A stretch of 64,000 bases of DNA from Bradyrhizobium sp. CCGUVB1N3 (GCF_024199925.1 NZ_JANADR010000001.1:4340001-4404000); one strand, 5' to 3'; shown: positions 16,672 to 26,764, numbered from the stretch's first letter. Translations and numbers: made by a program. The notes: generated from the sequence alone by a model not told the origin.

Positions 16672-19176
16672 ATGACCTCACCGAAGATCGACCGCCGCCA
16701 GATGCTGAAGCTGGAGGCCGCTGCGATCGCAGCCGCCGCCGCGGGCATGCCGGCACCGGCGCTCGCCGCCAACCTCATCGCCGAGCGCGATGTCAGCGAA
16801 TTGAAATGGGACAAAGCCGCCTGCCGCTTCTGCGGCACCGGCTGCTCGGTGATGGTCGCGACCAAGGACAACCGCGTGGTCGCGACCCATGGCGACATCA
16901 AGGCCGAGGTCAATCGCGGCCTCAACTGCGTCAAGGGCTACTTCCTCTCCAAGATCATGTACGGCCATGATCGCCTGACCCAGCCGATGCTGCGCAAGAC
17001 GAATGGCAAGTACGACAAGAACGGCGAGTTCACGCCCGTGTCGTGGGACGAAGCCTTCGACATCATGGCCGAGAAGTGGAAGGACGCGCTGAAGAAGCGT
17101 GGGCCCAGCGGCGTCGGCATGTTTGGCTCCGGTCAGTGGACGATCTGGGAAGGCTACGCCGCCTCAAAACTGTTCAAGGCCGGCTTCCGCACCAACAACA
17201 TCGACCCCAATGCGCGGCACTGCATGGCCTCGGCGGTGGCCGGCATGATGCGCACCTTCGGCATCGACGAACCGGCCGGCTGCTATGACGACATCGAAGC
17301 CACCGACGCCTTCGTGCTGTGGGGCTCCAACATGGCGGAGATGCACCCGATCCTGTGGACGCGGCTGACCGACCGCCGCCTTTCCGCACCGCATGTCCGC
17401 GTCGCCGTGCTCTCGACCTTCGAGCACCGCTCGTTCGACCTTGCCGATATCGGCATGGTGTTCGTGCCGCAGACCGATCTCTATATTCTCAACGCGATCG
17501 CCAACCACATCATCAAGACCGGGCGCGTCAACAAGGATTTCGTCGCCGCGCATACCGTGTTCAAGCGCGGCCAGACCGACATCGGCTACGGCCTTCGGCC
17601 CGAACACCCGCTTCAGAAGAAGGCAACCGGCGCGGCCAAGGCCAACGATTCCACCGACATGAGCTACGACGAGTTCGCAAAGTTCGTGTCGGACTACACG
17701 CTAGAGAAGGCCGCAAAGATGTCCGGCGTGCCGCTCAACCGGCTGGAGGCGCTGGCCGAGCTCTACGCAGATCCGAAGACCAAAGTCGTCTCGTTCTGGA
17801 CCATGGGCTTCAACCAGCACACCCGCGGCGTCTGGTGCAACAACCTCGTCTACAACATCCATCTGTTGACCGGAAAGATCGCGTCGGCCGGCAACAGCCC
17901 GTTCTCGCTGACCGGCCAGCCCTCGGCCTGCGGCACAGCGCGCGAGGTCGGCACCTTCTCGCACCGCCTGCCGGCCGACATGGTCGTCACCAACAAGGAG
18001 CATCGCGACAAGACCGAGCACATCTGGCTGTTGCCGGAGGGCACGATTCCCGACAAGCCCGGCTATCACGCCGTGCTGCAAAGCCGGATGCTGAAGGACG
18101 GCCTGCTCAATGCCTACTGGGTGCAGGTCAACAACAACCTGCAAGCGGGGCCCAACATCAACGAGGAGACTTATCCAGGCTTCCGCAACCCCGACAATTT
18201 CATCGTGGTTTCGGATGCCTATCCGACCGTGACGGCGCTCGCCGCCGACCTGATCCTGCCGACCGCGATGTGGGTGGAGAAGGAAGGCGCCTATGGCAAT
18301 GCCGAGCGTCGCACGCAGTTCTGGCACCAGCTCGTCACGGCGCCGGGCGCATCCAAATCCGATCTCTGGCAGCTCATGGAGTTCTCCAAGCGCTTCAAGA
18401 TCGAGGAAGTATGGCCCGAGGAGCTGCTCGCCAAGAAGCCGGAATATCGCGGCAAGACGCTGTTCGACGTGCTGTACAAGAACGGGCAAGTCGACAAGTT
18501 TCCGACCTCGGAGATCGAGGAAGGCTACGCGAACGACGAATCCAAGGCGTTCGGCTTCTACGTTCAGAAAGGCCTTTTCGAGGAATATGCCGCGTTCGGC
18601 CGCGGCCATGGTCACGACCTCGCGCCATTTGAAGCCTATCACCGCGAGCGCGGCCTGCGCTGGCCCGTCGTCAACGGCCAGGAAACCAAGTGGCGTTTCC
18701 GCGAGGGCAGCGATCCCTATGTGAGACAGGGCGCGGACGTGCAGTTCTACGGCTATCCCGACGGCAAGGCGCGGATCTTCGCGCTGCCTTTCGAGCCGGC
18801 GGCGGAATCGCCCGACAATGACTATCCGTATTGGCTCTCGACCGGCCGCGTGCTGGAGCACTGGCATTCCGGCACCATGACACGCCGCGTGCCGGAGCTC
18901 TACAAGGCCTTCCCCGAGGCCGTCTGCTTCATGCACCCCGACGACGCGCAGGACGCAAAGCTGCGCCGCGGCGACGAGGTGAAGGTCGTGTCCCGCCGCG
19001 GCTACATCCGTGCTCGCGTCGAGACGCGCGGCCGAGACCGGCCGCCGCGCGGGCTGGTGTTCGTGCCCTGGTTCGACGAGTCCAAGCTGATCAACAAGGT
19101 GACGCTGGACGCCACCGATCCGATCTCGCTGCAAACCGACTTCAAGAAATGCGCCGTGCGCGTCGAGCGGGTGTGA
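16672..19176 (+). CDS. napA: Periplasmic nitrate reductase catalytic subunit NapA
   Basis: NapA reduces nitrate to nitrite in the periplasm using Mo-bis-MGD and one 4Fe-4S cluster. The 834-residue protein starts with a twin-arginine signal ([14 protein letters not shown]). The cluster ligands are CRFCGTGC followed by NCVKG about 27 residues later. The molybdenum-ligating Cys is in [13 protein letters not shown]. The full length and the C-terminal molybdopterin-dinucleotide domain ([18 protein letters not shown]) are intact. It receives electrons from NapB. The enzyme can serve denitrification, redox balancing or growth on nitrate; B. diazoefficiens uses it as the first step of denitrification. 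Confidence 0.97.
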   Translation: MTSPKIDRRQMLKLEAAAIAAAAAGMPAPALAANLIAERDVSELKWDKAACRFCGTGCSVMVATKDNRVVATHGDIKAEVNRGLNCVKGYFLSKIMYGHDRLTQPMLRKTNGKYDKNGEFTPVSWDEAFDIMAEKWKDALKKRGPSGVGMFGSGQWTIWEGYAASKLFKAGFRTNNIDPNARHCMASAVAGMMRTFGIDEPAGCYDDIEATDAFVLWGSNMAEMHPILWTRLTDRRLSAPHVRVAVLSTFEHRSFDLADIGMVFVPQTDLYILNAIANHIIKTGRVNKDFVAAHTVFKRGQTDIGYGLRPEHPLQKKATGAAKANDSTDMSYDEFAKFVSDYTLEKAAKMSGVPLNRLEALAELYADPKTKVVSFWTMGFNQHTRGVWCNNLVYNIHLLTGKIASAGNSPFSLTGQPSACGTAREVGTFSHRLPADMVVTNKEHRDKTEHIWLLPEGTIPDKPGYHAVLQSRMLKDGLLNAYWVQVNNNLQAGPNINEETYPGFRNPDNFIVVSDAYPTVTALAADLILPTAMWVEKEGAYGNAERRTQFWHQLVTAPGASKSDLWQLMEFSKRFKIEEVWPEELLAKKPEYRGKTLFDVLYKNGQVDKFPTSEIEEGYANDESKAFGFYVQKGLFEEYAAFGRGHGHDLAPFEAYHRERGLRWPVVNGQETKWRFREGSDPYVRQGADVQFYGYPDGKARIFALPFEPAAESPDNDYPYWLSTGRVLEHWHSGTMTRRVPELYKAFPEAVCFMHPDDAQDAKLRRGDEVKVVSRRGYIRARVETRGRDRPPRGLVFVPWFDESKLINKVTLDATDPISLQTDFKKCAVRVERV

Positions 19177-19178
19177 CC

Positions 19179-19649
19179 ATGACGAAACGATCCGGAATCG
19201 TCCTTCTGGCGCTCGCTATTGCCGCGGGCGCGAGTTCGCTGACCGCGCAGACGGTAACCTCGGGCCTGCGCGGGCCGACCCCGCTCAACGACGAAGGGCC
19301 GGCGCCGCCGATGCTGCCGAACCGCAACACCTCCGAGAGGGAGTCGCGCAACTATCCGGAGCAGCCGCCGGTGATCCCGCATTCGATCGACGGCTACCAG
19401 ATCGACCTCAACAGCAACAAATGCCTGTCCTGCCATGCGCGCTCGCGCACGGCGGAATCGCAGGCGCCGATGGTCTCGATCACGCATTTCATGGACCGTG
19501 ACGGCCAGTTCCTGGCCTCGATCTCGCCGCGGCGCTTCTTCTGCACGGAATGCCACGTGCCGCAGAACACCGCCACTCCGCCTGTCAGCAACGACTTCAC
19601 CGACATCGACACGCTGCTCTCGCGTTCAAGCCCGGGTGGCCGCCGATGA
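19179..19649 (+). CDS. napB: Dihaem cytochrome c NapB
   Basis: NapB passes electrons from NapC to NapA in the periplasm. The 156-residue protein has a cleavable signal ([20 protein letters not shown]) and two haem-attachment motifs, CLSCH and CTECH, as expected. The ATG lies two bases after the napA stop. Its TGA overlaps the napC ATG. Confidence 0.95.
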   Translation: MTKRSGIVLLALAIAAGASSLTAQTVTSGLRGPTPLNDEGPAPPMLPNRNTSERESRNYPEQPPVIPHSIDGYQIDLNSNKCLSCHARSRTAESQAPMVSITHFMDRDGQFLASISPRRFFCTECHVPQNTATPPVSNDFTDIDTLLSRSSPGGRR

Positions 19650-20299
19650 CGACGACCGCCGATGACCCCAATTTAGACCCCAAGGCCAAGCGCGGCTTGC
19701 TCGCCCGAAGCTGGGATTTCGCGCTCGAGCTCTGGGGCGTGCTGACGCGGCCGAGCACGGTGTTCGCATTGGGCACGCTGGTGCTCGCGGGCTTCGTGGC
19801 CGGCGTCATCTTCTGGGGCGGCTTCAACACCGCGCTGGAGCTGACCAACACCGAAAAATTCTGCACCGGTTGCCATGAGATGCGCGACAACGTGTTCGCC
19901 GAGCTGAAGTCGACCATCCATTTCAGCAACCGCTCCGGCGTGCGCGCGACCTGCCCGGACTGCCACGTCCCGCACAACTGGACCGACAAGATCGCGCGCA
20001 AGATGCAGGCCTCCAAGGAAGTCTGGGGCAAGATTTTCGGCACGATCGACACCCGCGAGAAATTCACCGACCACCGGCTCGAGCTCGCGGCGCATGAATG
20101 GGCCCGCTTCAAGGCCAACGACTCCCTGGAATGCCGCAACTGCCACAGCGCCGATTCCATGGACATCACCAAGCAGTCGCCGCGGGCCTCCGTCGCGCAT
20201 CAGCGCTTCCTGTTCACGGGCGAGAAGACCTGCATCGACTGCCACAAGGGCATCGCCCACCACCTGCCCGACATGCGCGGCGTTCCCGGCTGGCAATAG
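19646..20299 (+). CDS. napC: Membrane-anchored tetrahaem cytochrome c NapC
   Basis: NapC oxidises membrane quinol and feeds NapB. The 217-residue protein has one N-terminal membrane helix ([20 protein letters not shown]) and four haem motifs: CTGCH, CPDCH, CRNCH and CIDCH. This matches the NapC/NirT family. I chose the ATG overlapping the napB stop (ATGA). The operon is thus napEDABC, without napF, napG or napH. Confidence 0.95.
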   Translation: MTTTADDPNLDPKAKRGLLARSWDFALELWGVLTRPSTVFALGTLVLAGFVAGVIFWGGFNTALELTNTEKFCTGCHEMRDNVFAELKSTIHFSNRSGVRATCPDCHVPHNWTDKIARKMQASKEVWGKIFGTIDTREKFTDHRLELAAHEWARFKANDSLECRNCHSADSMDITKQSPRASVAHQRFLFTGEKTCIDCHKGIAHHLPDMRGVPGWQ

Positions 20300-20387
20300 G
20301 GCCGGCGCCACCGCTTGAACCGGCGGGGGGAATGGTTAGTTTTGAGGATCGGCGAATCGATCATTTTCGCCCTCCCTCAAGACGAAA

Positions 20388-21503
20388 ATGCCGACATTTA
20401 CCCCGCATCAGGATGCCGCCCTCAAGGCCGTCGCCGACTGGCTCAAGGCAAAGCCAGGCCGCAACGGCACGCCGCCGATCTTCCGCCTGTTCGGCTTTGC
20501 CGGAACCGGCAAGACCACGCTGGCGCGGCACATCGCGGACGGCGTCGATGGCGAGGTCAAGTTTGCCGCCTTCACCGGCAAGGCCGCGCTCGTCATGCGC
20601 AACAAGGGTTGCGACAACGCCTCCACCATCCATTCCCTGATCTACCGCGCCCGTGAATCCGGCGAGGAACAGCCGAGCTTCGAGCTGTGGGACGATGCGC
20701 CGGCCTCGAAGGCGAAGCTGATCGTGATCGACGAATGCTCGATGGTTGATGCCGAATTGGGCCGCGACTTGATGTCGTTCGACTGCCCGCTGCTCGTGCT
20801 CGGAGACCCCGCACAGTTGCCGCCGATCCAGGGCGGCGGCTTTTTCACCAATACCGAGCCCGACGCGATGCTGACCGAGGTGCATCGCCAGGCGCAGGAC
20901 GATCCGATCGTGCGGATGTCGATGGACATCCGCGAGGGCCGCGAGCTCGAAATCGGCCGCTATGGCGAGAGCGAGGTGGTCTCGCGCAAGGAGCTCGATC
21001 CTGACCGCGTCATGAGCGCCGACCAGATCCTGGTCGGCCGCAACAACACCCGCCGCGCCTACAACATGCGCGTGCGCCAGCGCCAGAACATCGAGGACCA
21101 GTTTCCAGTCGCCGGCGACAAGCTGGTGTGCCTGCGCAACAACCGCAAGAAGGGCCTGTTCAACGGCGGCCTGTGGCGCGTCAAGTCGCGCAACACCTCG
21201 CGCTCGAAGTCGCGCATCCTCAGCATGCGGCTGTCGCCGGACGAGGACTTCGGTCACAAGGTCACGAAGGTCTCGGTGCGCGCCGACTGTTTCGAGGGCG
21301 GGGTCGAGCAGATCGCCTGGGAGCAGCGCAAGCCCTATGACGAGTTCGACTACGGCTACGTGCTGACCGTGCACAAGTCGCAGGGCTCGCAATGGGACGA
21401 CGTCGTGCTGTTCGACGAGAGCTTTGCGTTCCAGGACAGCCGCGCGAGGTGGCTGTACACCGGCATCACGCGCGCGGCGAAGCGGCTCAGCGTGGTGGTG
21501 TGA
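20388..21503 (+). CDS. RecD/Pif1-like superfamily 1 DNA helicase (short form)
   Basis: A 371-residue ATP-dependent DNA helicase. It has Walker A FGFAGTGKTTLARHIAD, Walker B LIVIDECSMVD, motif III VLGDPAQLPPIQGGGFF, an Arg-containing motif LTEVHRQAQDDPI, and the UvrD-C2-type C-terminal motif YVLTVHKSQGSQWDDVVLF. Full-length RecD and RecD2 proteins are longer; this compact form lacks the long N-terminal region. No recB or recC gene is nearby, so a stand-alone role in DNA processing is more likely than exonuclease V. It lies 88 bases after napC but is not functionally linked to it. Confidence 0.85.
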   Translation: MPTFTPHQDAALKAVADWLKAKPGRNGTPPIFRLFGFAGTGKTTLARHIADGVDGEVKFAAFTGKAALVMRNKGCDNASTIHSLIYRARESGEEQPSFELWDDAPASKAKLIVIDECSMVDAELGRDLMSFDCPLLVLGDPAQLPPIQGGGFFTNTEPDAMLTEVHRQAQDDPIVRMSMDIREGRELEIGRYGESEVVSRKELDPDRVMSADQILVGRNNTRRAYNMRVRQRQNIEDQFPVAGDKLVCLRNNRKKGLFNGGLWRVKSRNTSRSKSRILSMRLSPDEDFGHKVTKVSVRADCFEGGVEQIAWEQRKPYDEFDYGYVLTVHKSQGSQWDDVVLFDESFAFQDSRARWLYTGITRAAKRLSVVV

Positions 21504-21543
21504 TCGGCGGGACCCGGGCGACGCCGCAGCCTTAACCTCCGTT

Positions 21544-21677
21544 CGTCATCCCGGACAAGCGAAGCGCAGATCCGGGATCCATAGCCACAGGGAGTAGTTT
21601 GGCGAAGACTCGTGGTTAGCTGATCGCGCGACAACACCTCCCTGGGGGTATGGGTCCCGGCCTTCGCCGGGACGACA
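21544..21677. repeat. Intergenic inverted repeat (CGTCATCCCGG family)
   Basis: The outer arms CGTCATCCCGG and CCGGGACGAC pair with one mismatch. Inner arms GATCCGGGATCCATA and TATGGGTCCCGGCC pair imperfectly. The element fills the gap between the convergent helicase and caspase genes and could act as a bidirectional terminator. It is related in its outer arms to the element at 29086-29178. Confidence 0.75.
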
Positions 21678-21714
21678 CCGAATGTGTGGCGCCGGTGTTC
21701 CGCAAATCGCGCGA

Positions 21715-23400
21715 TCACTTCCCCGCCACGAAGTAGAAATCCTCGCTGCCCGGCGGCGAGCCGTAGGTGAAGGGTTGCTGGCCGTGCTTGGTCTGGAGCC
21801 AGACGTCGTCGCGGACGATGTCGAACAGCTTGCGGACCTCGACGTTCGGCTGCCGCACGTCGCGGGCGAGCGCGAGCGCGAACGGGCTGTCGTTACCGTC
21901 GCCGTCCATCGCGGTCTCGCCGTGCTTGGCGGCGTAGACCACCATGAAGCCGACGCTGGGCTCGATGTTGGAAAAACCCTTGTCGACCAGCTTGAGCGCC
22001 AGCGTGTGCTGCATGGTTGGCGCGAAGGGATTGTCGCGACAGGCATCGAGGATGACGAGCCGCAGCTTGTGCGCGCCACCAACCGCCGCGATCACCTGCT
22101 CCAGCGCCACCGCTTCGGTCTCGGCGTCCTTGTCGATTGCAAGCCTTGCGTCGACCGGCACCAGGTAATTCACGCCGCCGATCTCGAAGCCATGGCCGGC
22201 ATAATAGACCACGGCCCAATCGGCCTTCTCCGCATCCGCTGCGAAGGTGCGCAGCGTCTCGAAGAACTGGTCCCGGGAAAGATCAGTCGAGATCGTGACG
22301 GTCTGGAAGCCGACGTCACGTAGCGCGCCGGCGACCAACTTGGCGTCGCGCGGCGGATTGGCGAGCGCATGAACGTTGCGGTAGGCGCCGTTGCCGATCA
22401 CCAGCGCCACACGGCGCAGCGTCGAGCGCGTCGACGGCGTCTTGGGCTCGAGCACGGCCAGGCGGCCCCGCGCGCCGGTGCGCGCCATCGCGACTTCGAT
22501 CTCGTCGAACGGGGTGAGCGCGAAGGCGGCGGCGCGGTAGTCGGCACGCGCCTGCGCGAGATCCTGCTTGCGCTCGAACACCTGGCCGCGGCCGGCATGG
22601 GCGCGGACGTTGTTCGGATTCATCTCGAGGATGGCGTTGTAGTCCTTCAGCGCGGAGTCGAGGTCGCCCTTGGCGAGGTAGGCATCGGCGCGGTTGGCGA
22701 GCGCATACTGGTTCTTCGGCTGCTTCTCCAGGATGTTGTTGCAGTCAGCGAGCGCCTCGTCGAAGCGCCGCATCGCGGCAAAGGTCACGCAGCGATGGTT
22801 GGGAATTTGCAGCGCATTCGGATCGATCTTCTGCGCGTCGGCAAAGTCCGCGAGCGCGCCGTCATAATTCTTCATGAAGGTCCGCGTCCGCGCGCGGTTG
22901 GTGTGACCGACCAGCAGATTGGGCGTGTATTTGATCGCGAGATTGAAATCGTCGAGCGCGCTCTGGAGCGCGCCCTTGCGCAAGTACAGCGTGCCGCGGT
23001 CATTATAGGCGCCGCCATAGTTGGGGCGCTTCTGGAGGGCGAGGTTGTAGTCAGCCATCGCCAGATCGTCCTGGCCCTTGCGCTGATGCGCCTGGGCCTG
23101 GCCGTCGAGCGCGAGCATGTTGTCGGGATCGGCGTCGCGCGCCGCGGCAAAGGCTTCGAGGGCGTGATCGAAGTCGCGCTTGTTCAGCAGCGAGAAGCCC
23201 CGCACGATCAGCGCGATGGACTTGTCCTTCCCGGTCACGCGGTCCGAACCGAGCAGCTTTTCGCAGGCCGTGAACCGCGTCGGCAGATCCAGCTTTCGCT
23301 CGCGGCAGGTCTCGAGATCATCGCCGAGCTGAGGGTCGGCCAGGACGACCGGCGCAGATGACAGCAGGATGAGAACGATCAAAGAAACAACGCGCAACAT
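21715..23400 (-). CDS. Exported TPR protein with C-terminal caspase (peptidase C14) domain
   Basis: A 561-residue protein in three parts: a signal peptide (MLRVVSLIVLILLSSAPVVL), about seven TPR units (roughly residues 60-290), and a caspase-like domain (about 330-555). The catalytic dyad is intact: His403 in VVYYAGHGFEIGG and Cys454 in LVILDACRDNPF. The Asp before the catalytic Cys is as in metacaspases, which prefer basic residues at P1, but specificity is inferred. An in-frame ATG 30 bases upstream exists; I chose the one that places the signal peptide at the N-terminus. The neighbours are not known partners. The target proteins are unknown. Confidence 0.87.
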   Translation of the reverse strand: MLRVVSLIVLILLSSAPVVLADPQLGDDLETCRERKLDLPTRFTACEKLLGSDRVTGKDKSIALIVRGFSLLNKRDFDHALEAFAAARDADPDNMLALDGQAQAHQRKGQDDLAMADYNLALQKRPNYGGAYNDRGTLYLRKGALQSALDDFNLAIKYTPNLLVGHTNRARTRTFMKNYDGALADFADAQKIDPNALQIPNHRCVTFAAMRRFDEALADCNNILEKQPKNQYALANRADAYLAKGDLDSALKDYNAILEMNPNNVRAHAGRGQVFERKQDLAQARADYRAAAFALTPFDEIEVAMARTGARGRLAVLEPKTPSTRSTLRRVALVIGNGAYRNVHALANPPRDAKLVAGALRDVGFQTVTISTDLSRDQFFETLRTFAADAEKADWAVVYYAGHGFEIGGVNYLVPVDARLAIDKDAETEAVALEQVIAAVGGAHKLRLVILDACRDNPFAPTMQHTLALKLVDKGFSNIEPSVGFMVVYAAKHGETAMDGDGNDSPFALALARDVRQPNVEVRKLFDIVRDDVWLQTKHGQQPFTYGSPPGSEDFYFVAGK

Positions 23401-23645
23401 TTTCGTCGAACAAGCTCCAGCGCCACTCATTTTCTATGTCGGTCATCCAACGAAGGGGTTCATCCCGGTCCGATTTCCCCGTTCCGGCGACGCTAGCATG
23501 CCTTCTTCACGGGCTCGTGTCCGCCAGCGCGTAACATCCGGCCCGTCCGCCCGTATCTTGGGCAGGCCCGCATGCGGGGCCTGGCGGGCTGTTCGCCCGG
23601 CCCCAACCACCCTAGACTGTCGCATCGACCGAACGAGGATCCGCC

Positions 23646-24356
23646 ATGAGCCGACCCGCCTTCCATTCCCTCCCCCTCCTCGCCGCCACCGCCGCGCTGG
23701 CGCTGGCCTTCGCCACGCCGTCACGGGCGGCGGAAGACGCGGTGGTGATCCCCGCCCCCGCTGTCGACGCGGCGCCCGCAAGCGGTATCCAGACCGCGGT
23801 CGTCGCCGGCGGCTGCTTCTGGGGCGTGCAGGGCGTGTTCCAGCACACCACCGGCGTCGTCAACGCGGTCTCCGGCTATGCCGGCGGCACCAAGGCGACG
23901 GCCGACTATCACACGGTCTCGTCGGGCACGACGGGCCACGCGGAATCGGTCGAGATCAAATACGATCCGAAGAAGATCTCGTACGGCAAGATCCTCCAGA
24001 TCTTCTTCTCGGTCGTGCACGATCCGACCCAGCTCAACCGCCAGGGACCCGACACCGGCACGCAATATCGCTCGGCAATCTTCACCACCTCCGACGAGCA
24101 AAAGAAGATCGCGGACGCCTATATCGCCCAGCTCAACGCAGCCAAGGTCTTCAGCAAGCCGATCGTGACCAAGGTCGGCGCGCTGGACGCGTTCTATGCG
24201 GCGGAAGGCTATCACCAGGACTATCTGACGCTGCACCCGAACCAGCCTTACATCGCCTACAACGATATCCCGAAGGTCGAGAACCTGAAAAGGCTGTTCG
24301 CGGATAACTATATCGAGAAGCCGACGCTGGTCAGCGCCGGCAAGGTCACCAACTGA
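23646..24356 (+). CDS. msrA: Peptide methionine-S-sulfoxide reductase MsrA, exported form
   Basis: MsrA reduces methionine-S-sulfoxide in oxidised proteins. The 236-residue protein begins with a signal peptide (LPLLAATAALALAFATPSRA), so it should work in the periplasm. The catalytic motif is GGCFWGVQGVF, followed by VSGYAGG and the conserved YHQDYL. It is followed after 30 bases by msrB, so both sulfoxide epimers can be repaired. MsrB lacks an obvious signal, so the two may work in different compartments. Confidence 0.94.
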   Translation: MSRPAFHSLPLLAATAALALAFATPSRAAEDAVVIPAPAVDAAPASGIQTAVVAGGCFWGVQGVFQHTTGVVNAVSGYAGGTKATADYHTVSSGTTGHAESVEIKYDPKKISYGKILQIFFSVVHDPTQLNRQGPDTGTQYRSAIFTTSDEQKKIADAYIAQLNAAKVFSKPIVTKVGALDAFYAAEGYHQDYLTLHPNQPYIAYNDIPKVENLKRLFADNYIEKPTLVSAGKVTN

Positions 24357-24386
24357 TTGCAAAGTCATTAGCTGAACGGGAGATCC

Positions 24387-24806
24387 ATGCCCGACACCAA
24401 GACACCCACGAACGAAACCAAGGTCGCCAAGAGCGAGGAGCAGTGGCGGCGCGAGCTCACGCCGATGCAGTATGCGGTGCTCCGCGAGAAGGCGACCGAG
24501 CGTCCCTTCTCGGGCGAGTACGAGCACGACCACCGCGCCGGCACCTACGTCTGCGCCGGCTGCGGCAACGTGCTGTTCGAATCCGACGCCAAGTTCGATT
24601 CCGGCTGCGGCTGGCCGAGCTTCACCCAGCCGGCGGTCGAGAGCCATATCGACGAGGAGACGGACCAAAGTCACGGCATGGTTCGCACCGAGGTGCTGTG
24701 CTCCAAATGCAGCGGCCATCTCGGCCATGTCTTCCCTGACGGCCCGGCGCCGACGGGCCTTCGCTACTGCATCAATTCAGCGGCGCTGAAGCTCAAGCCA
24801 AGATGA
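24387..24806 (+). CDS. msrB: Peptide methionine-R-sulfoxide reductase MsrB
   Basis: MsrB reduces methionine-R-sulfoxide. The 139-residue protein has two zinc-binding CxxC pairs (CAGCGN and CSKCSGH), the GCGWPSF motif and the catalytic Cys in RYCINSAAL. It has no signal peptide. It is co-directional with msrA, 30 bases apart, and a stem-loop follows the stop. Confidence 0.95.
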   Translation: MPDTKTPTNETKVAKSEEQWRRELTPMQYAVLREKATERPFSGEYEHDHRAGTYVCAGCGNVLFESDAKFDSGCGWPSFTQPAVESHIDEETDQSHGMVRTEVLCSKCSGHLGHVFPDGPAPTGLRYCINSAALKLKPR

Positions 24807-24816
24807 CCTGCAAGAG

Positions 24817-24839
24817 CCGGGTTCCGGCGTGGAACCCGG
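24817..24839 (+). terminator. Stem-loop after msrB (possible terminator)
   Basis: A perfect 9-base stem CCGGGTTCC / GGAACCCGG with a 5-base loop begins 11 bases after the msrB stop. A T-rich run follows only after about 13 bases, so termination efficiency is doubtful. Confidence 0.4.
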
Positions 24840-24912
24840 CGGCCGGATGTGCTTTTCTCTTCTGACGGGCGCGGGCGGACAGGGCATTCCGGCGGCCGTC
24901 AGGGAGGACGCC

Positions 24913-25077
24913 ATGACCCTCGGAACCATCCTGATCATCCTTGTCATCATCTACCTGCTGGGCGGCATGTCCGGCCGGTTTGGCGGCTATGGCTATGGCA
25001 TGGGCCATTCCGGCATGGGGCTCGGCGGCGTGGTCCTGGTGGTGCTGATCGTGCTGCTGCTTCTTGGCAAGCTGTAA
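24913..25077 (+). CDS. Small membrane protein, DUF3309-like
   Basis: A 54-residue protein starting MTLGTILIILVIIYLLGGM, with a Gly/Tyr-rich central loop (FGGYGYGMGHSGMGLGG) and a second hydrophobic helix (VVLVVLIVLLLLGKL). This hairpin-like layout with Trp/Tyr-Gly loop resembles the DUF3309 family of small alphaproteobacterial membrane proteins. GGGAGG lies 7 bases before the ATG. The function is unknown. Confidence 0.7.
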   Translation: MTLGTILIILVIIYLLGGMSGRFGGYGYGMGHSGMGLGGVVLVVLIVLLLLGKL

Positions 25078-25280
25078 ACCACTCAAGCCATTGAATTTAT
25101 TAAACTTATCTCCGTTGCGGGGCTGCCATGCGCGGATTCATCATCTCCGTTCGCGGGGGTCGCATTTTTGTCAAATCGGCCTATATTAGAGGGCGAAAAT
25201 GACATGGCCGCCTGGTTGCGGCCCGCGCTCACAAACCCCACACGCGCCCGAAACCGAAGAAGATCACGAGGTCTTTGACC

Positions 25281-25568
25281 ATGCGTCCACTGCGTCCGTT
25301 CAACTTCAATACCTCCGCCGAGCTTTTCCCCGCTGCGATCCGCAAGAAGAAGCGTGCGGGCTTCACCTATCGGCGGTTCGGCACCGCGGCCGAAGCCGTG
25401 CGCTTCGCGATCGAGGAATTGCCGACGGATTCTCTGAACGGCGCGTACCTCCAGGTCGAGGAAGCTCGCTTCGACCAGAACGGCATCCGCTCGCTCTATG
25501 AGAGCGAGGCGTTTCCGCTGCCGCGCCGCCGCAAGCCGGCCGCGAACACCGACGCCGACGCGGCGTAA
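25281..25568 (+). CDS. Conserved hypothetical protein (95 aa)
   Basis: A 95-residue basic protein beginning MRPLRPFNFNTSAELFPAAI. The core AGFTYRRFGTAAEAVRFAIE then LPTDSLNGAYLQVEEARFD looks like a small globular domain. The C-terminus is basic and Ala-rich. GAGG sits nine bases before the ATG, and a good terminator follows the stop. I have seen similar proteins only as uncharacterised Bradyrhizobium products; no function is assigned. Confidence 0.7.
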   Translation: MRPLRPFNFNTSAELFPAAIRKKKRAGFTYRRFGTAAEAVRFAIEELPTDSLNGAYLQVEEARFDQNGIRSLYESEAFPLPRRRKPAANTDADAA

Positions 25569-25595
25569 GCTTTTCTCATCCCCCGATGCGCAATG

Positions 25596-25627
25596 AGCGC
25601 GGTAGCCGAAAGGTTACCGCGCTTTTC
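25596..25627 (+). terminator. Rho-independent terminator
   Basis: Stem AGCGCGGTA / TTACCGCGCT with loop GCCGAAAGG, followed by TTTTCG. It lies 27 bases after the stop of the 95-residue protein gene. Confidence 0.8.
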
Positions 25628-25697
25628 GCGTCTTGATCTCTCCCTCTCCCCGTTCTTGCGGACCGCACGCGGGAGAGGCGAAGGGTCCGCGCTCGCC

Positions 25698-26234
25698 TTA
25701 CAAGCGCGGCTGCTTGTCCAGCCAGCGGCGCAACAGGCGGACGTTACGCATGTTGGCGCGAAACATGACATCGAAGGCATCGCCTGCGAACGGCACCATG
25801 CCGACCACACCGTCGACCGCGACATTGCCGAGCATCCGCGCCGTGATGTACCAGGGCGCGCCCAGCGCGCGGGCCTCGCGCACCAGCCACAACGAGATCG
25901 CGGTGGTGATGATGTCGCCGATGACAGGGATCAGGCCGATCAGGCCGTCGATGCCGTAGCGGATCTTGGTGCCAGGCAGGATGAAGGCGACGTCGAGCAG
26001 CTTTGCGATCGCCTCGAGCCGCGCCAGCCGCTGCTCGCGCGTCAGCTTGCCGAAGGGATTGGTGCTACCGAACTCGAAAGCGAATTCGCGAAAGCCCTCT
26101 CCAAGCGTCTCGGGACGGATCTCGCGGCCGTCCTGATCGATGATCGGCCCGCGCGCCTCATCGCCCGAGAAGTCTGCGCGCGAGGTCCTCCGCGAATGGG
26201 CACGGCGCGTTGCAAGAATATCGTCGTCAGACAT
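25698..26234 (-). CDS. DUF4112 domain membrane protein
   Basis: A 178-residue protein with a polar N-terminal half and a C-terminal DUF4112 domain. The family signature is clear: LARLEAIAKLLDVAFILPGT, IRYGIDGLIGLIPVIGDIIT and VDGVVGMVPFAGDAFDVMFR. Two hydrophobic hairpins suggest membrane association. I chose the ATG at MSDDDIL rather than one eight codons upstream. The function of the family is unknown. Confidence 0.85.
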   Translation of the reverse strand: MSDDDILATRRAHSRRTSRADFSGDEARGPIIDQDGREIRPETLGEGFREFAFEFGSTNPFGKLTREQRLARLEAIAKLLDVAFILPGTKIRYGIDGLIGLIPVIGDIITTAISLWLVREARALGAPWYITARMLGNVAVDGVVGMVPFAGDAFDVMFRANMRNVRLLRRWLDKQPRL

Positions 26235-26338
26235 CGTCATCGCTTGAGGCAAAACCATCGCTTGAGCGTCATCGCCTGGGGCAAACGCGCATGCGCCGCT
26301 TCGGTTGCTGCGCCGCGCCCAAACGCCGCCCCCTGCCC

Positions 26339-26764
26339 TCAGGTCGGCGCCGGAGCCGGCTGCGGCTCCTCGACATATTTATGTACGAGCCAGGACGAAA
26401 TCACGCTCGGCACGAAACCGACGAGGCCGTAGAGGACCCATTGCACCGCGCCGGTATCTGCCCCGCGCGAGCCATAGGTGATGGCGGCGAGGACGAAGGC
26501 GAACAGGCCGACCAGCAGCATCCGCAGCACCGGGCCGATGCGCTTGACGTGAAACAGGATGTCGTCGACCGCGCCGATCATCAGCGACGGCAGGAAGCCG
26601 AACAAATAGCTGTATTGCAGGGTCTTGAAGAACACCACGAACAGCTTGCCGACCTCGCCCCAATTGGTCTGGGCCCAATAGCCGGACTGGTAGGTCGTCG
26701 TCAGCAGCAGCAGGAATCCACCGACAAACGGGCCCACCAGCGCAAAAACCAGATAGCGTTTCAT
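26339..26764 (-). CDS. Conserved four-helix membrane protein (possibly DUF5413)
   Basis: A 141-residue integral membrane protein with four predicted helices (near 5-24, 47-70, 80-98 and 108-125) and a short Pro-rich C-terminal tail (VEEPQPAPAPT). Tyr and Gly are frequent in the loops. It resembles proteins annotated as DUF5413 in Bradyrhizobium, but I cannot confirm this. No function is assigned. It lies 104 bases upstream of the DUF4112 gene on the same strand. Confidence 0.7.
   Translation of the reverse strand: MKRYLVFALVGPFVGGFLLLLTTTYQSGYWAQTNWGEVGKLFVVFFKTLQYSYLFGFLPSLMIGAVDDILFHVKRIGPVLRMLLVGLFAFVLAAITYGSRGADTGAVQWVLYGLVGFVPSVISSWLVHKYVEEPQPAPAPT

Noticed and set aside
17701..19134. 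A long minus-strand frame opposite napA
   Set aside because: napA is unmistakable; the antisense frame is an artefact of GC-rich third positions.
20388..21503. RecD subunit of exonuclease V
   Set aside because: The protein is too short and there is no recB or recC nearby; a stand-alone helicase is more likely.
21715..24806. Caspase gene as part of an anti-phage system
   Set aside because: There is no nucleotidyltransferase, STAND ATPase, gasdermin or other effector beside it, and the protein has a signal peptide.
25630..25690. A third family C repeat (CTCTCCCTCTCCCCGTTCTTGC)
   Set aside because: Only a short one-armed fragment resembles the family; too degenerate to list as a copy.
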